Shown: positions 1 through 8,325 of the stretch, piece after piece
Layout: each line of letters starts with the position of its first letter
Position numbering within the stretch: the stretch's first letter is position 1
DNA from: Virgibacillus phasianinus
Lineage (GTDB): Bacteria > Bacillota > Bacilli > Bacillales > Amphibacillaceae
Direction of reading: 5' to 3'
NCBI RefSeq assembly: GCF_002216775.1
Contig: NZ_CP022315.1
Coordinates: forward strand, 3,720,001-3,784,000
Length of the DNA: 64,000 nt
Notes under the pieces: model-generated
The model's database searches: none
The model's input: the letters and a program-made list of their open reading frames with translations, nothing else
What the model was told of the DNA's origin: nothing
Position numbers and translations under genes: made by a program

Positions 1-265
1 TAATTAATTTTGCATCCTCTATGCTGATCCGGTCGTCAATCGAAAGCCCCTTGATAAATTTAACAAAGTTCTCATTATCCACAGCATCATTTAATGTTAC
101 CTTCTGGATTAACCGATCAAGTCTAATTCGAACTGTCGGATAGGATACATCATACACCTTTGCAATTTCTTTTAAGGAACCCGAATTCAGAACAAACCTT
201 TTAATGAATTCTAAGTCTTCTTCATCTAATGTTAAAACCCAATTCGGTACATTTTTTATCTCCAT
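1..265 (-). CDS. DUF2089-family protein, 3' end cut by window
   Basis: The reading frame runs from an ATG at 265 to the window edge, giving 88 N-terminal residues. A good ribosome site (GAAAGAGGTGG) lies just upstream of the start. The protein opens MEIKNVPNWVLTLDEEDLEF and then has a helix-turn-helix-like stretch with SLKEIAKVYDVSYPTVRIRL at about residues 30-50. This matches the DUF2089 family, in which a short N-terminal domain with a putative DNA-binding helix is followed by an acidic C-terminal part. The function is not established. The C-terminus lies outside the window, so completeness cannot be judged. It is transcribed in the same direction as the thi operon but is separated from it by a terminator. 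Confidence 0.7.
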   Translation of the reverse strand, partial: MEIKNVPNWVLTLDEEDLEFIKRFVLNSGSLKEIAKVYDVSYPTVRIRLDRLIQKVTLNDAVDNENFVKFIKGLSIDDRISIEDAKLI

Positions 266-374
266 CTTTCCACCTCTTTCTTTTATAGATTACCACATAT
301 TTTAATAAAATGAAACTATATTTTAATATTGTTAATTATTATTCATAACATACATTAAATATAATTAATAAAAA

Positions 375-414
375 CATAGAAAACCCTGTCTTTGAAAAGT
401 TAATCAAAAACAGG
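375..414 (-). terminator. Intrinsic terminator after thiF
   Basis: A ten-base stem (385-394 paired with 405-414, one G-U pair) with a ten-base loop is followed on the minus strand by a T-rich tract. It lies about 35 bases past the thiF stop and should end the thiazole operon. Confidence 0.65.
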
Positions 415-447
415 ACCTGATTGGTTTACTTCCTATAAACTTTGTAT

Positions 448-1467
448 CTATCCAAAAAACTGGTGGTAAAGAGTTTTTGCTTTTGCAACATCATTTGTTC
501 CATGAACAAGAGCCCGCCCATCCTTAAACAAGACCAGCCGCTTTTCATCAATGATAAAGGAAAGCAGAAATGGATTCCGTTTCACCTTTCTGCCTAGTCC
601 GTAAAGGGTTTCAGCTATCTTTTCCAAATTGCGTTCTTCCATGTTCGATGGCCTTATTTGAACAGTGTTCCTTCCGCATAACACCGCAGTTTTCGTTTGA
701 TTTTCATATGAAAGAAAGGGATAAGTAGGTTGTGATCCACACGTGGTGCATTCCGTATTTTTCATAACGGAAATGTCCATGGCAACCTGCTCGTTTTTCC
801 ATAGATCATATGAAACTAATTTATTCTGTAAAACACTCCAATTTTCTGTCACTATCTTTAGTGCTTCCGTTGTTTGCTGAACGACTACCATATTAGCTGC
901 AGGACTAATGATCCCGGCTGTGTCACAGGTCAATCCGCCAAGGGGGACAGTTTCCATTAAACAGTGCAGGCAGGGTGTTTCACCCGGGATAATCGTGTAG
1001 CTGATGGCGTAGCTCCCGACACAGGAGCCATAAATCCAGGGAATCCGGTGCTTATGTGCTATGTCATTAATTATCATCCGGATATCAAAATTATCGGTAG
1101 CATCAAGAATTAGATCGACCCCTGCTATTAGTTGTTCGAACTCTAATGGGGTGACATCAGCAACATGTGCTGCAATCTCAACCTCCGAATTAATCTGTTT
1201 TAACCGTTCTTTTGCTGCAATGGCTTTTGGAATTCCACGCTTGGCATCTTCCTCAACATAAAGCTGTTGACGCTGCAAGTTGCTCCACTCGACATAATCC
1301 CGGTCCACAATGGTTAGCTTGCCGATGCCGGCGCGAACAAGCACTTCAGCATTTCCCGTACCAAGTGCACCTGCTCCAACAATTAGGACATGTTTCGCCG
1401 CTATTTTTTGCTGTCCCTCGATTCCAATTGGCGCAAACAACATTTGTCTTGAATAACGATTATCCAT
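448..1467 (-). CDS. thiF: ThiF-type sulfur-carrier adenylyltransferase
   Basis: This E1-like enzyme adenylates the C-terminus of ThiS so that it can be converted to the thiocarboxylate used to build the thiazole ring. The 339-residue protein has the glycine-rich nucleotide loop VLIVGAGALG at about residue 28, the DRDYVEWSNLQRQ segment that follows it in the ThiF/MoeB family, and two zinc-type Cys pairs (CLHC and CTTC). A C-terminal extension of about 80 residues follows the second pair. The start ATG overlaps the thiG stop codon by one base, and the gene is last in the operon. MoeB would be the alternative name, but the thi context decides for ThiF. Confidence 0.9.
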   Translation of the reverse strand: MDNRYSRQMLFAPIGIEGQQKIAAKHVLIVGAGALGTGNAEVLVRAGIGKLTIVDRDYVEWSNLQRQQLYVEEDAKRGIPKAIAAKERLKQINSEVEIAAHVADVTPLEFEQLIAGVDLILDATDNFDIRMIINDIAHKHRIPWIYGSCVGSYAISYTIIPGETPCLHCLMETVPLGGLTCDTAGIISPAANMVVVQQTTEALKIVTENWSVLQNKLVSYDLWKNEQVAMDISVMKNTECTTCGSQPTYPFLSYENQTKTAVLCGRNTVQIRPSNMEERNLEKIAETLYGLGRKVKRNPFLLSFIIDEKRLVLFKDGRALVHGTNDVAKAKTLYHQFFG

Positions 1468-2234
1468 TACCCAATACTTATTCCTTCTGTCGGACTGCTT
1501 GCTGTTGCATAGCGTTTCCTTGGAATTCTTCCTGCTTCATAGCCAAGACGTCCTGCTTCAATACCTAGTTTCATTGCTTCAGCCATTCTGACTGGGTCCT
1601 TCGCTTGTGAAACAGCAGTATTTAACAGAACTGCATCCGCGCCGAGATCCATGGCCAGGGAGGCATCCGCTGGTGAACCAATACCAGCATCTACAATGAC
1701 CGGAATATTTGCCTGCTCCACAATAAAGCGCATATTAGTAGGATTAATAATTCCCTGTCCGGAGCCAATTGGCGAAGCCCCCGGCATGACCGCATGGGCG
1801 CCAATTTCCTCCAGTTTTTTTGACAGGACAACATCACATGACGTATATGGCAATACGATGAATCCTTCTTTCACTAGGGTTTCGGTTGCTTTTAATGTCT
1901 CAACAGGATCCGGCAGTAATGTTTTATCGCACCCGATCACCTCTACTTTAATCATGTCACAGAGGCCGGACGCCTTTGCCAATCTAGCAGTACGGACCGC
2001 TTCTTTAGCTGTTTTCGCACCCGCTGTATTTGGTAATAACTGATAGCGATTAAGGTCTATCTTCTCTAAAAAATTTGGTTGCGATGCATCAAAAACATTC
2101 ATACGCCGCACAGAAAACGTCAGTACTTCTGTTCCCGACACATCTACTGCTTCCTTTTGAATATCCATATTCGGATATTTACCAGTACCTAAAAATAATC
2201 GTGAATGAAACTGCTTTTCGCCTATTGTTAACAC
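1467..2234 (-). CDS. thiG: Thiazole synthase ThiG
   Basis: ThiG condenses deoxyxylulose 5-phosphate, dehydroglycine and the sulfur carried by ThiS into the thiazole phosphate moiety of thiamine. The 255-residue protein has the usual length. It shows the ThiG landmarks [10 protein letters not shown] near the start, the [18 protein letters not shown] segment carrying the Schiff-base lysine region, and the phosphate-binding loops [11 protein letters not shown] and [11 protein letters not shown]. The gene follows thiS with a one-base gap and overlaps thiF, so the three are translationally coupled. Confidence 0.95.
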   Translation of the reverse strand: MLTIGEKQFHSRLFLGTGKYPNMDIQKEAVDVSGTEVLTFSVRRMNVFDASQPNFLEKIDLNRYQLLPNTAGAKTAKEAVRTARLAKASGLCDMIKVEVIGCDKTLLPDPVETLKATETLVKEGFIVLPYTSCDVVLSKKLEEIGAHAVMPGASPIGSGQGIINPTNMRFIVEQANIPVIVDAGIGSPADASLAMDLGADAVLLNTAVSQAKDPVRMAEAMKLGIEAGRLGYEAGRIPRKRYATASSPTEGISIG

Positions 2235-2235
2235 A

Positions 2236-2439
2236 TCAACCGCCTCCTACAAATTGTACTAATTCCAGTTTGTCTCCATTTTTAATTCCTTGATGATCGT
2301 GATGTTCCCGGTTTAAAATCTCCCCATTGTGTTCAACAATCACAACCTGCTGATTCAGGTTAAAATGCATCATGACATCTCTAACAGATGTTACGTCTTC
2401 AGGTAAAGGAATGACCTTTCCATTTATTGTCAGGTTCAC
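2236..2439 (-). CDS. thiS: Sulfur carrier protein ThiS
   Basis: This is a 67-residue ubiquitin-fold sulfur carrier. It begins [20 protein letters not shown] and ends VQFVGGG, so it carries the C-terminal glycines that ThiF activates and that donate sulfur to ThiG; the third terminal Gly is slightly unusual, since most homologues end in two. Its start overlaps the end of thiO by four bases. The size, terminus and position between thiO and thiG make the call secure. Confidence 0.93.
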   Translation of the reverse strand: MNLTINGKVIPLPEDVTSVRDVMMHFNLNQQVVIVEHNGEILNREHHDHQGIKNGDKLELVQFVGGG

Positions 2440-3554
2440 TCAACCACCTCCTTCCAGATTCGTTCAATGCCAAAAGGATTGTCGTTCACTTTTCCATCTA
2501 TTATGTCCGCGATTAACACACCGGTTATGGGGGCAAGCAATATCCCATTCCTGTAATGACCAGTAGCAATCAATAGCCCTGGAACGTGTGAGTGTTCGCT
2601 AATATACGGTAGCCCATCAGCAGTCTTGGGTCGAATACCGGACCATGCCTGTTCCCATGTGGCATCCTTTATAGCAGGAATGACCTTCTGAGCGTTCGCA
2701 ATTAATTCCGATAAGCTTACTAGACTAACCGATTCGTCAAAGATCTCCGGCTTTTGGGTAGCACCAATAATTAACCTTCCGCCAGCCTTGGGAACAATAT
2801 AACCCGAAGTAGAATAAATACTTGATGTTACCAATTGTCCCGAAATTTTAACCGAAAAGCATTCACCCTTTACCGGATGCCCTGGCAAAAAGATATTTAC
2901 CTTCTTCGTCAGCTCCTGGCTCCAAGCTCCTCCAGCAACAACAACGTGTTCCGTAAAATAACTGTTGGTTTGCGTTTGCACACCAACAATACGATCATTT
3001 TCTTTGATAAAATCCTGAACCTTCCGATACTCGAGAATATCCACCCCCAAAATCTTTGCGGAACGGGCGAACGCCTTCGCTAATTGTGGTGCGGAAACCT
3101 GACCATCTTTTTTCACATACATTCCACCAAAGATGTCATCAGCTAATGCTGGCTCCTGTACATGAACCTTTTCTTGTGAGAGCCATTCAGCCTGTTCGCC
3201 CTGCGACTGATGAAAGGCAGCCGTTTTCTTTAGTTGTTCGCCTTCTTCATGTGTTTGAGCCACTTTTAAAATTCCGCTCTGAATCAACTCGATGTCAATC
3301 CCGGATAAATTTTTTAATTCCGTTGCTAGATTCGGAAACATGTCTCTGCTTCGACTTGCAAGACTATAAAGGGGATTGTTTTCTTCCAATTCAGCCTGTG
3401 CCCCCAGCATCCCGGCAGCCGCACTTGACGCTTTGCTAGCCAATTGGTCCTTTTCTAAGATTAATACACTGTAATGGCGTTTAGCCAACTGAAATGCTAT
3501 GGAACTCCCAATCACGCCACCACCGATAACAATTACATCATAATTTTGGTTCAT
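2436..3554 (-). CDS. thiO: Glycine oxidase ThiO
   Basis: This FAD-dependent oxidase supplies dehydroglycine (iminoglycine) for thiazole synthesis in aerobic Bacillaceae. The protein (about 372 residues from the chosen start) has the dinucleotide-binding fold DVIVIGGGVIGSSIA at its N-terminus, the SAAAGMLGAQ segment typical of ThiO, and the C-terminal LLIATGHYRNGILLAP flavin-contact region. The ATG at 3554 was chosen because it begins MNQNYDVIVIGGG and has AGGTG/AAGG directly upstream; an in-frame start seven codons earlier is also open. The 5' end overlaps tenI by 17 bases. Confidence 0.93.
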   Translation of the reverse strand: MNQNYDVIVIGGGVIGSSIAFQLAKRHYSVLILEKDQLASKASSAAAGMLGAQAELEENNPLYSLASRSRDMFPNLATELKNLSGIDIELIQSGILKVAQTHEEGEQLKKTAAFHQSQGEQAEWLSQEKVHVQEPALADDIFGGMYVKKDGQVSAPQLAKAFARSAKILGVDILEYRKVQDFIKENDRIVGVQTQTNSYFTEHVVVAGGAWSQELTKKVNIFLPGHPVKGECFSVKISGQLVTSSIYSTSGYIVPKAGGRLIIGATQKPEIFDESVSLVSLSELIANAQKVIPAIKDATWEQAWSGIRPKTADGLPYISEHSHVPGLLIATGHYRNGILLAPITGVLIADIIDGKVNDNPFGIERIWKEVVE

Positions 3555-4182
3555 CCTTACACCTGCCTTCTGCATATGTGCTGTTTTTTAATGCTTTTTG
3601 ATAGGCTAGGGCAGCCTTTAGGGGATCATCAGCCAATAGGACTCCTGACAGTACAGCGATCCCGCTTGCCCCATTTTGAATCACATCGCTTGTGTTAGCG
3701 GGCGTGATTCCACCGATTGCTATTACTGGGATGGGAACCCGTTCAACCATCTCTCTCAAACTAGCAAGCCCTTTCGGTTTCATTCCAGGCTTTGACTGCG
3801 TTTCAAAGATATGACCAAAAAGTAGATAATCAGCTCCATGTTTTGCTGCAGCCACTCCCTTTGCAGTATGATGCACCGAACAGCCAATCCTTAGGTGATT
3901 ATAGTACCTGTTTACCAACTCCACTCCCATACTTTGATCGCTTAGCTGGACACCACGCGTGTTCATGGCATGTGCAACGTCGACACGATCATTAATCATA
4001 ATTTTTTCCGTTGGCACCCCAGCAACACTAAGTGACTTAACCCCTTGAATCAATTCATGTGCCGACCATGATTTCTCCCGTAGATGGAAATAATCAATGA
4101 ATGGATGGATCTGCCTCATGATTGACGTTACTGTTTTAAGTGATTGTTTACCTGTTGAAATGACATGTAATTCTCCGCTCAC
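3538..4182 (-). CDS. tenI: Thiazole tautomerase TenI
   Basis: TenI is a ThiE-like TIM barrel that aromatises the product of ThiG. The 214-residue protein has the family features LREKSWSAHEL, MINDRVDVA, GCSVHHT and VIAIGGITPANT. It starts with GTG at 4182, six bases after a very strong AGGAGGGTGGGG site. It is the first gene of the operon and lies directly behind the second TPP riboswitch terminator. ThiE is a close paralogue and cannot be wholly excluded, but the order tenI-thiO-thiS-thiG-thiF is the Bacillus arrangement. Confidence 0.88.
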   Translation of the reverse strand: MSGELHVISTGKQSLKTVTSIMRQIHPFIDYFHLREKSWSAHELIQGVKSLSVAGVPTEKIMINDRVDVAHAMNTRGVQLSDQSMGVELVNRYYNHLRIGCSVHHTAKGVAAAKHGADYLLFGHIFETQSKPGMKPKGLASLREMVERVPIPVIAIGGITPANTSDVIQNGASGIAVLSGVLLADDPLKAALAYQKALKNSTYAEGRCKDEPKL

Positions 4183-4203
4183 GTATGCTCCCCACCCTCC
4201 TCA

Positions 4204-4239
4204 CTAAAAAAACCACTTTCCATCGTAGGGAAAGTGGTT
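4204..4239 (-). terminator. Terminator of the tenI-proximal TPP riboswitch
   Basis: An eleven-base perfect stem (4211-4221 with 4229-4239, AACCACTTTCC type) is followed by a run of T on the minus strand, 22 bases before the tenI start. It is the expression platform of the adjacent riboswitch. Confidence 0.85.
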
Positions 4240-4267
4240 GGAATGGTCTTTCAGTATAAACGTCATG

Positions 4268-4372
4268 TCATCCCATTACTTCCCTCCGTTGGCGCAAACC
4301 AGATCAGGTTCAAAGGGTCCCAAGGTCTCACCTTGATCTCAGCCATTTTAAAGGCACCCCTAGTAGATATGT
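4268..4372 (-). promoter_or_regulatory. TPP riboswitch, proximal copy
   Basis: On the minus strand this has the THI-box order: AGGGGTGCC, then GGCTGAGATC, then ACCCTTTGAACCTGATCTGG, then a closing segment with GGAGGGAAGTAATGGG. These are the conserved pyrimidine-sensor and pyrophosphate-sensor parts of the thiamine pyrophosphate aptamer. A terminator follows 30 bases downstream, so TPP binding should stop transcription before tenI. Confidence 0.93.
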
Positions 4373-4392
4373 TTTTTGTTTTTTTATCAAAT

Positions 4393-4430
4393 TGAAAAAG
4401 CCGGATCCAGAATTGGCTCTGGACCCGGCT
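4393..4430 (-). terminator. Terminator of the distal TPP riboswitch
   Basis: A twelve-base stem with one mismatch (4399-4410 with 4419-4430) followed by TTTTT on the minus strand separates the two aptamers. It gives the first riboswitch its own stop site. Confidence 0.82.
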
Positions 4431-4464
4431 AATATGTATGCAGAAGTATTATTGGTGATGATTC

Positions 4465-4565
4465 ATCTAACTTCCCCACGCTGGTATGATCCAGATCAGG
4501 TCCGAAGAGTCAGGAAACTTTATCGCGTTCCCTTCTCAGCCCTGCTTATTGGGCACCCCTAGCTT
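4465..4565 (-). promoter_or_regulatory. TPP riboswitch, distal (promoter-side) copy
   Basis: The minus strand again shows AGGGGTGCC, GGGCTGAGAAGGGAA and GGACCTGATCTGGATCATAC, then CAGCGTGGGGAAGTTAGATG, the conserved THI-box elements. Its internal arms differ from the proximal copy, so this is an independent aptamer and not a recent duplicate. It lies between the promoter and the first of two terminators. Confidence 0.93.
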
Positions 4566-4584
4566 TTTTATTCAATTTATCTAC

Positions 4585-4612
4585 AGTATATAGAAATTCC
4601 AGTAAATGTCAA
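4585..4612 (-). promoter_or_regulatory. Sigma-A promoter of the thi operon
   Basis: TTGACA (4607-4612) and TATACT (4585-4590) are separated by 16 bases on the minus strand, directly upstream of the first TPP riboswitch. The -35 box is perfect. Confidence 0.75.
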
Positions 4613-4650
4613 ACCCTTGAGGTTGTTAAAGGCGACAGTAAAAAGTTATA

Positions 4651-4659
4651 TGTTATAAT
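4651..4659 (+). promoter_or_regulatory. Extended -10 promoter for the XRE-TPR gene
   Basis: TGTTATAAT on the plus strand is an extended -10 (TGN-TATAAT) with no good -35 box. It lies 92 bases upstream of the regulator start and is back to back with the thi promoter. Confidence 0.55.
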
Positions 4660-4750
4660 TAACTTAAACTATCAGAAAAAACAAACAAAGGAAAGCGGAC
4701 AGACACCTGTGTATAGACTAAAAGGAGGTCCAGGAATTAGGGGGGTACAC

Positions 4751-5977
4751 ATGGATATAGGAAAAATCATAAAATTTTATCGCGAAAAATCAGGGATGAC
4801 ACAGGTTCAGCTCGGGAAAGGGATTTGCTCTGTTACACATATAAGTAAAATTGAACTTGGGCAAACACACTGCTCCAATGAAATTATTACCTTGTTAGCC
4901 AAGCGTCTTAACATCAATATCGAAACTGAAATTAAAACGATTAAGGCAACGAACCTGCGGCTGGAACAATGGCTTGAAGCGCTTATTATGCAATGGGATC
5001 AAGAGATTGAGACAATCAAACAAGAATTGGAGCGAAGTGACCACATCGCAATATCCGGCCGTCTTACTTTCTATAAATTACTCAAGGCAAGATATTACCT
5101 CTTACACGAAGAGAATGATCGAGCCGGGGACATCCTCAGCGATATACGAAGTCAAGATACGCTGCTGTCACCATTTGAAGACAATTTCAAAAAACATGTC
5201 TTGGGGATCCTGCATTTAAGGAATCAGGAGTATGTCAAAGCCATTGATTCGCTTAAATCAATCCATAATGATGAATACAATAACTCGGAATACTATTACC
5301 ATCTAGCGGTAGCCTATGATAATAATAACGGGAAACACATGGCTTATTCCTATGCAGTAAAAGCACTGAAATACTTTAAAAAAACCAATAACTTCTTAAA
5401 AGTAATTGATTCCGAAATGTTGCTGTTAATCTTGCAAAGTCAGGAAACACTACATGACTTCCATGACAGGTTAAAGAAATACAACGCATTAATTCAAACC
5501 TGTGAGTTGTGCAATAATACACCAAGAAAAGCGACAGTTCTCCACAACATGGCCTATGAATATTTTACAAGATCAGATTATAAAACAGCCGGTGGCCTGT
5601 ATAAACAATCGATGGTTCTGAAGGAAAAAGAATCGGATAAATACTTACTATCACTCGAGGGTTATATTCAAAGCTGTGCACGCGGGAAACTGGTATCTGA
5701 TGAGGAGTTACTGAAGGACGCGATGGCCGGATTACATAGTGCAAAACGCATGAATGCATCACTGTTTATCCATCTTTTTAACCTGACAGTATTATTAATA
5801 AATAGTGATGAAGAAACGTATGTTAGCTACTTAAAAGATCATGCGTTACCATTCTTTAAACTAACTGGCCATATCTTTTTGATTAATCGATCCCAGAAAG
5901 AACTCTTCTATTACTATTCAAAAACAGAGCAGCTCGATCAAGCGGTAAAAGTTGCACATACCGTTTTAGAACATTAA
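4751..5977 (+). CDS. XRE-family regulator with C-terminal TPR repeats
   Basis: The 408-residue protein has an N-terminal Cro/CI-type helix-turn-helix (MDIGKIIKFYREKSGMTQVQ to about residue 60). About 330 helical residues follow with TPR-like periodicity (for example YYYHLAVAYDNNNGKHMAYS and NMAYEYFTRSDYKTAGGLYK). This architecture and length match the RNPP-like family (PlcR, NprR), whose TPR domain binds secreted peptides in many members. The ATG at 4751 was chosen because the HTH begins there and AGGGGGG lies six bases upstream; a GTG at 4709 is in frame. It faces an M4 protease gene across a repeat element, recalling nprR-nprA. No propeptide gene was found next to it, so peptide control is unproven. 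Confidence 0.75.
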   Translation: MDIGKIIKFYREKSGMTQVQLGKGICSVTHISKIELGQTHCSNEIITLLAKRLNINIETEIKTIKATNLRLEQWLEALIMQWDQEIETIKQELERSDHIAISGRLTFYKLLKARYYLLHEENDRAGDILSDIRSQDTLLSPFEDNFKKHVLGILHLRNQEYVKAIDSLKSIHNDEYNNSEYYYHLAVAYDNNNGKHMAYSYAVKALKYFKKTNNFLKVIDSEMLLLILQSQETLHDFHDRLKKYNALIQTCELCNNTPRKATVLHNMAYEYFTRSDYKTAGGLYKQSMVLKEKESDKYLLSLEGYIQSCARGKLVSDEELLKDAMAGLHSAKRMNASLFIHLFNLTVLLINSDEETYVSYLKDHALPFFKLTGHIFLINRSQKELFYYYSKTEQLDQAVKVAHTVLEH

Positions 5978-5981
5978 TGAA

Positions 5982-6604
5982 GGGGGCTGGGACAAAAGTG
6001 TTTTAGCCAGAGAGAAATCCGAACTATGATTCGAAATTCTTTGTTAGAATTTGAAGTAGTTCGGATTTTTTCTTGTCTGTTTTTGTAAACTTAAGGCTAA
6101 AAAGTATGCGCTGGATTGTTTTCCGCTGCGGACCGTTGCTTTCCGCGGGCACGGCTTCAGCCTCCTCGTGAAAACCACTCTGCGGGGTCTTCAGCTCGCG
6201 CTGTTCCCGCAGGAGTCAACGGTCCTCCGCTCCAAACAATCACGTAATAGTGGACTTACTATATAGTACTGTTATCTACTGACATATTAGCGGAGGAAAA
6301 ACACGGAGACTCCTCGAAAAAGAAAAGCACTTTTTCTTCGTGCGATGCTTATTCGGGGAAGCATTCCTTGTCCTGTGGGAGCAGAAGCCTAGATGAGACC
6401 CCGGAGAGCGTAAGCTCGAGGAGGCTCATCAGCTGCCCACGGAAAGCGCAGTGTTTTTCCGCAGCGGTGACAGGGCACCGAACATGATAGTAGTTTATGT
6501 CAACTGCTTATTAAGATCCGATTGTTGAAAAGAAACATTCTAAACTTCCTATCCCTTGATCGTTCGTCTTTTGAGTTGGACATTTTAGTTTTGTCCCAGC
6601 CCCC
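5982..6604 (+). repeat. Inverted-repeat element, copy 1 (about 623 bp)
   Basis: The element is bounded by a perfect 16-base terminal inverted repeat, GGGGGCTGGGACAAAA at 5982-5997 and its complement at 6589-6604. It fills the whole space between two convergent stop codons. Inside, at about 6025-6075, a long hairpin (arms AAATCCGAACTA and TAGTTCGGATTT) ends in a T run and would act as a plus-strand terminator. Further GC-rich arms at 6120-6240 and 6290-6480 pair with each other. No transposase or credible gene is present. A diverged copy lies at 24946-25777 and a short relative at 35542-35662. Confidence 0.8.
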
Positions 6605-6612
6605 TCGTTTTA

Positions 6613-8274
6613 TTATTCTACACCAACGGCATTGTAGGCATCATTGACAGCTTCAACTTCTGCAGATGATGCTCCGTAAATGTCAGTTGCGGCTTTCACT
6701 GCGGCTTGACGCATCATGCTGAAATCCGATGTTGCCGTCAAATATTTTGTAAGCGCACGATAATAGATTTGCTCTGTTGCTTTGCGTCCTACACCTTCAA
6801 CCTTCACATCATAATGTGTTCCGCCTTCTGAAATCAGGTATGCTGCTTTATTATTAATACTGGAGTTAATATGAACGCCGCCATTGTCTTCTTCACCTGT
6901 ATACCGCTTGCTGTAATGGTCAGGATATGGTCCTGTCAAGGCGTTTGTGTAGGATGCCGGATCTTTCAATGTACGGAGCGCATCCCCTTCCACTCCAGGT
7001 GTATATACATCTTCCCCAAGCTTCCAATCTTCACGGTCAACCATCGCACCGAAAATGTCGGAAATGGATTCATTCAATGCACCGGATTCATTTTCATAAA
7101 CCAGACCAGCTGTAACATCTGTAATGGCATGGGTTAGCTCATGACCAATAACATCTTTCGCGCCGGATAATGACATGAATACTTCACCATCACCGTCTCC
7201 ATACATCATTTGTTTTCCATTCCAAGCCGCATTGTTCCAGCCGGTGCCAATATGAACGGAAGATATTAGTTTAGCCCCTTGGTCATCATACGAATCGCGG
7301 CCAAATGTGTCCTGATAATAATCATATACTTCTGCTGCATTTACCTGTGCTGAAACCGCAGCAGGGTCCGAGAAGAATTTATGATCACTTGTTATCTCTT
7401 CACCAGTGTAGCCTAATAGCTGGGAAAGCAGGTTAAAAATGAATGGTCCTGTGTGTTGGGCATGGAATGTATGGATACCGTCACCACGTGATCCATCAAA
7501 TAAGAAATAGTTTCCATCTTCTCCTTTTTCGATGCCAAACATTTCTTTATTACCAAGGACACCTTCTCCAAATCCAGTAACCGAATCGATTTCATTGATC
7601 ATATTAATCACTTTTCCATTCGTTGCATCAACGAAATAGTGCCAATAGCCTGGTGCAGGTTCTGAAGTTGATGCCTTCACAAGGTATGCAAGATGGAATT
7701 CCCCATTATGTTCATAAACATATAACTTGTTGCTAATATCGCCGTCATAGTTTTCAACATGGCCAATTTCTTTGTCAATCGCCTGCTTCGCTATGTCGAC
7801 AGCTTCATCGCCAGAGATGGAAGCTTCAGTTGGGATTTCTTTATCCTCTAGGTTAGGAACAACTTGCCCAAAGAATGCTGTCACATGATTTTTCTCATTC
7901 AGACTAATGGTTTGATCAGATCCGTATACAGGGATCCCGTCATATTGTTCAACAAGCCTGAAGTGATAGCTTCCCGTTTCCTTATCAGCCTTGTGTCCAA
8001 CCACTTTAAAATGATTTTTCGAATCGCCTTGCAGCTTAAACAATTCCTTTTTTGCATTAAGGAAAGCGAATGCTATTTCTTTTTTGGTTAATGGTTCAGT
8101 TTTCGTTAATGATTTTGGTTGTGGCGCTTCCCAGTTTCCAATGATGTAGGATGGGGTATTGTATTTCTCATTAAAATCCATCGTTTTCTCATCAGCAAAA
8201 GCAGTTCCTGCTGAAGCAAATCCTCCTAAAGCGAGGGATAGAGCCAATGTAGAAGAAACAATTTTTCCTTTCAA
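6613..8274 (-). CDS. Secreted thermolysin-like neutral metalloprotease (M4)
   Basis: This extracellular zinc endopeptidase has 553 residues: a signal peptide (about 1-27, ending AGTAFA), a propeptide with FTP and PepSY-type regions (about 55-220), and a mature M4 catalytic domain from about residue 231. Zinc ligands are visible as HELTH (378-382) and the glutamate of NESISD (402). The substrate-side GGVHINSS motif with the catalytic histidine is also intact. All key residues are present, so the enzyme should be active. It lies 51 bases downstream of the TasA-like gene on the same strand with no clear terminator between, so co-transcription with the matrix cassette is possible. It faces the XRE-TPR regulator. 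Confidence 0.93.
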   Translation of the reverse strand: MKGKIVSSTLALSLALGGFASAGTAFADEKTMDFNEKYNTPSYIIGNWEAPQPKSLTKTEPLTKKEIAFAFLNAKKELFKLQGDSKNHFKVVGHKADKETGSYHFRLVEQYDGIPVYGSDQTISLNEKNHVTAFFGQVVPNLEDKEIPTEASISGDEAVDIAKQAIDKEIGHVENYDGDISNKLYVYEHNGEFHLAYLVKASTSEPAPGYWHYFVDATNGKVINMINEIDSVTGFGEGVLGNKEMFGIEKGEDGNYFLFDGSRGDGIHTFHAQHTGPFIFNLLSQLLGYTGEEITSDHKFFSDPAAVSAQVNAAEVYDYYQDTFGRDSYDDQGAKLISSVHIGTGWNNAAWNGKQMMYGDGDGEVFMSLSGAKDVIGHELTHAITDVTAGLVYENESGALNESISDIFGAMVDREDWKLGEDVYTPGVEGDALRTLKDPASYTNALTGPYPDHYSKRYTGEEDNGGVHINSSINNKAAYLISEGGTHYDVKVEGVGRKATEQIYYRALTKYLTATSDFSMMRQAAVKAATDIYGASSAEVEAVNDAYNAVGVE

Positions 8275-8325
8275 GATAAAACACTCCTTTAGTTAGTTGA
8301 ATTTTTTTCATTCTGTTCGATAAGC

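Noticed and set aside
5978..6007. A nine-codon frame right after the TPR regulator (MKGAGTKVF) as a signal peptide gene
   Set aside because: It lies wholly in the terminal repeat of a dispersed element and has no secretion signal, so it is not a credible NprX-type propeptide.
5982..6604. Repeat copy 1 as a degenerate insertion sequence with transposase
   Set aside because: No transposase-like translation was found in any frame; the inside is made of paired arms.
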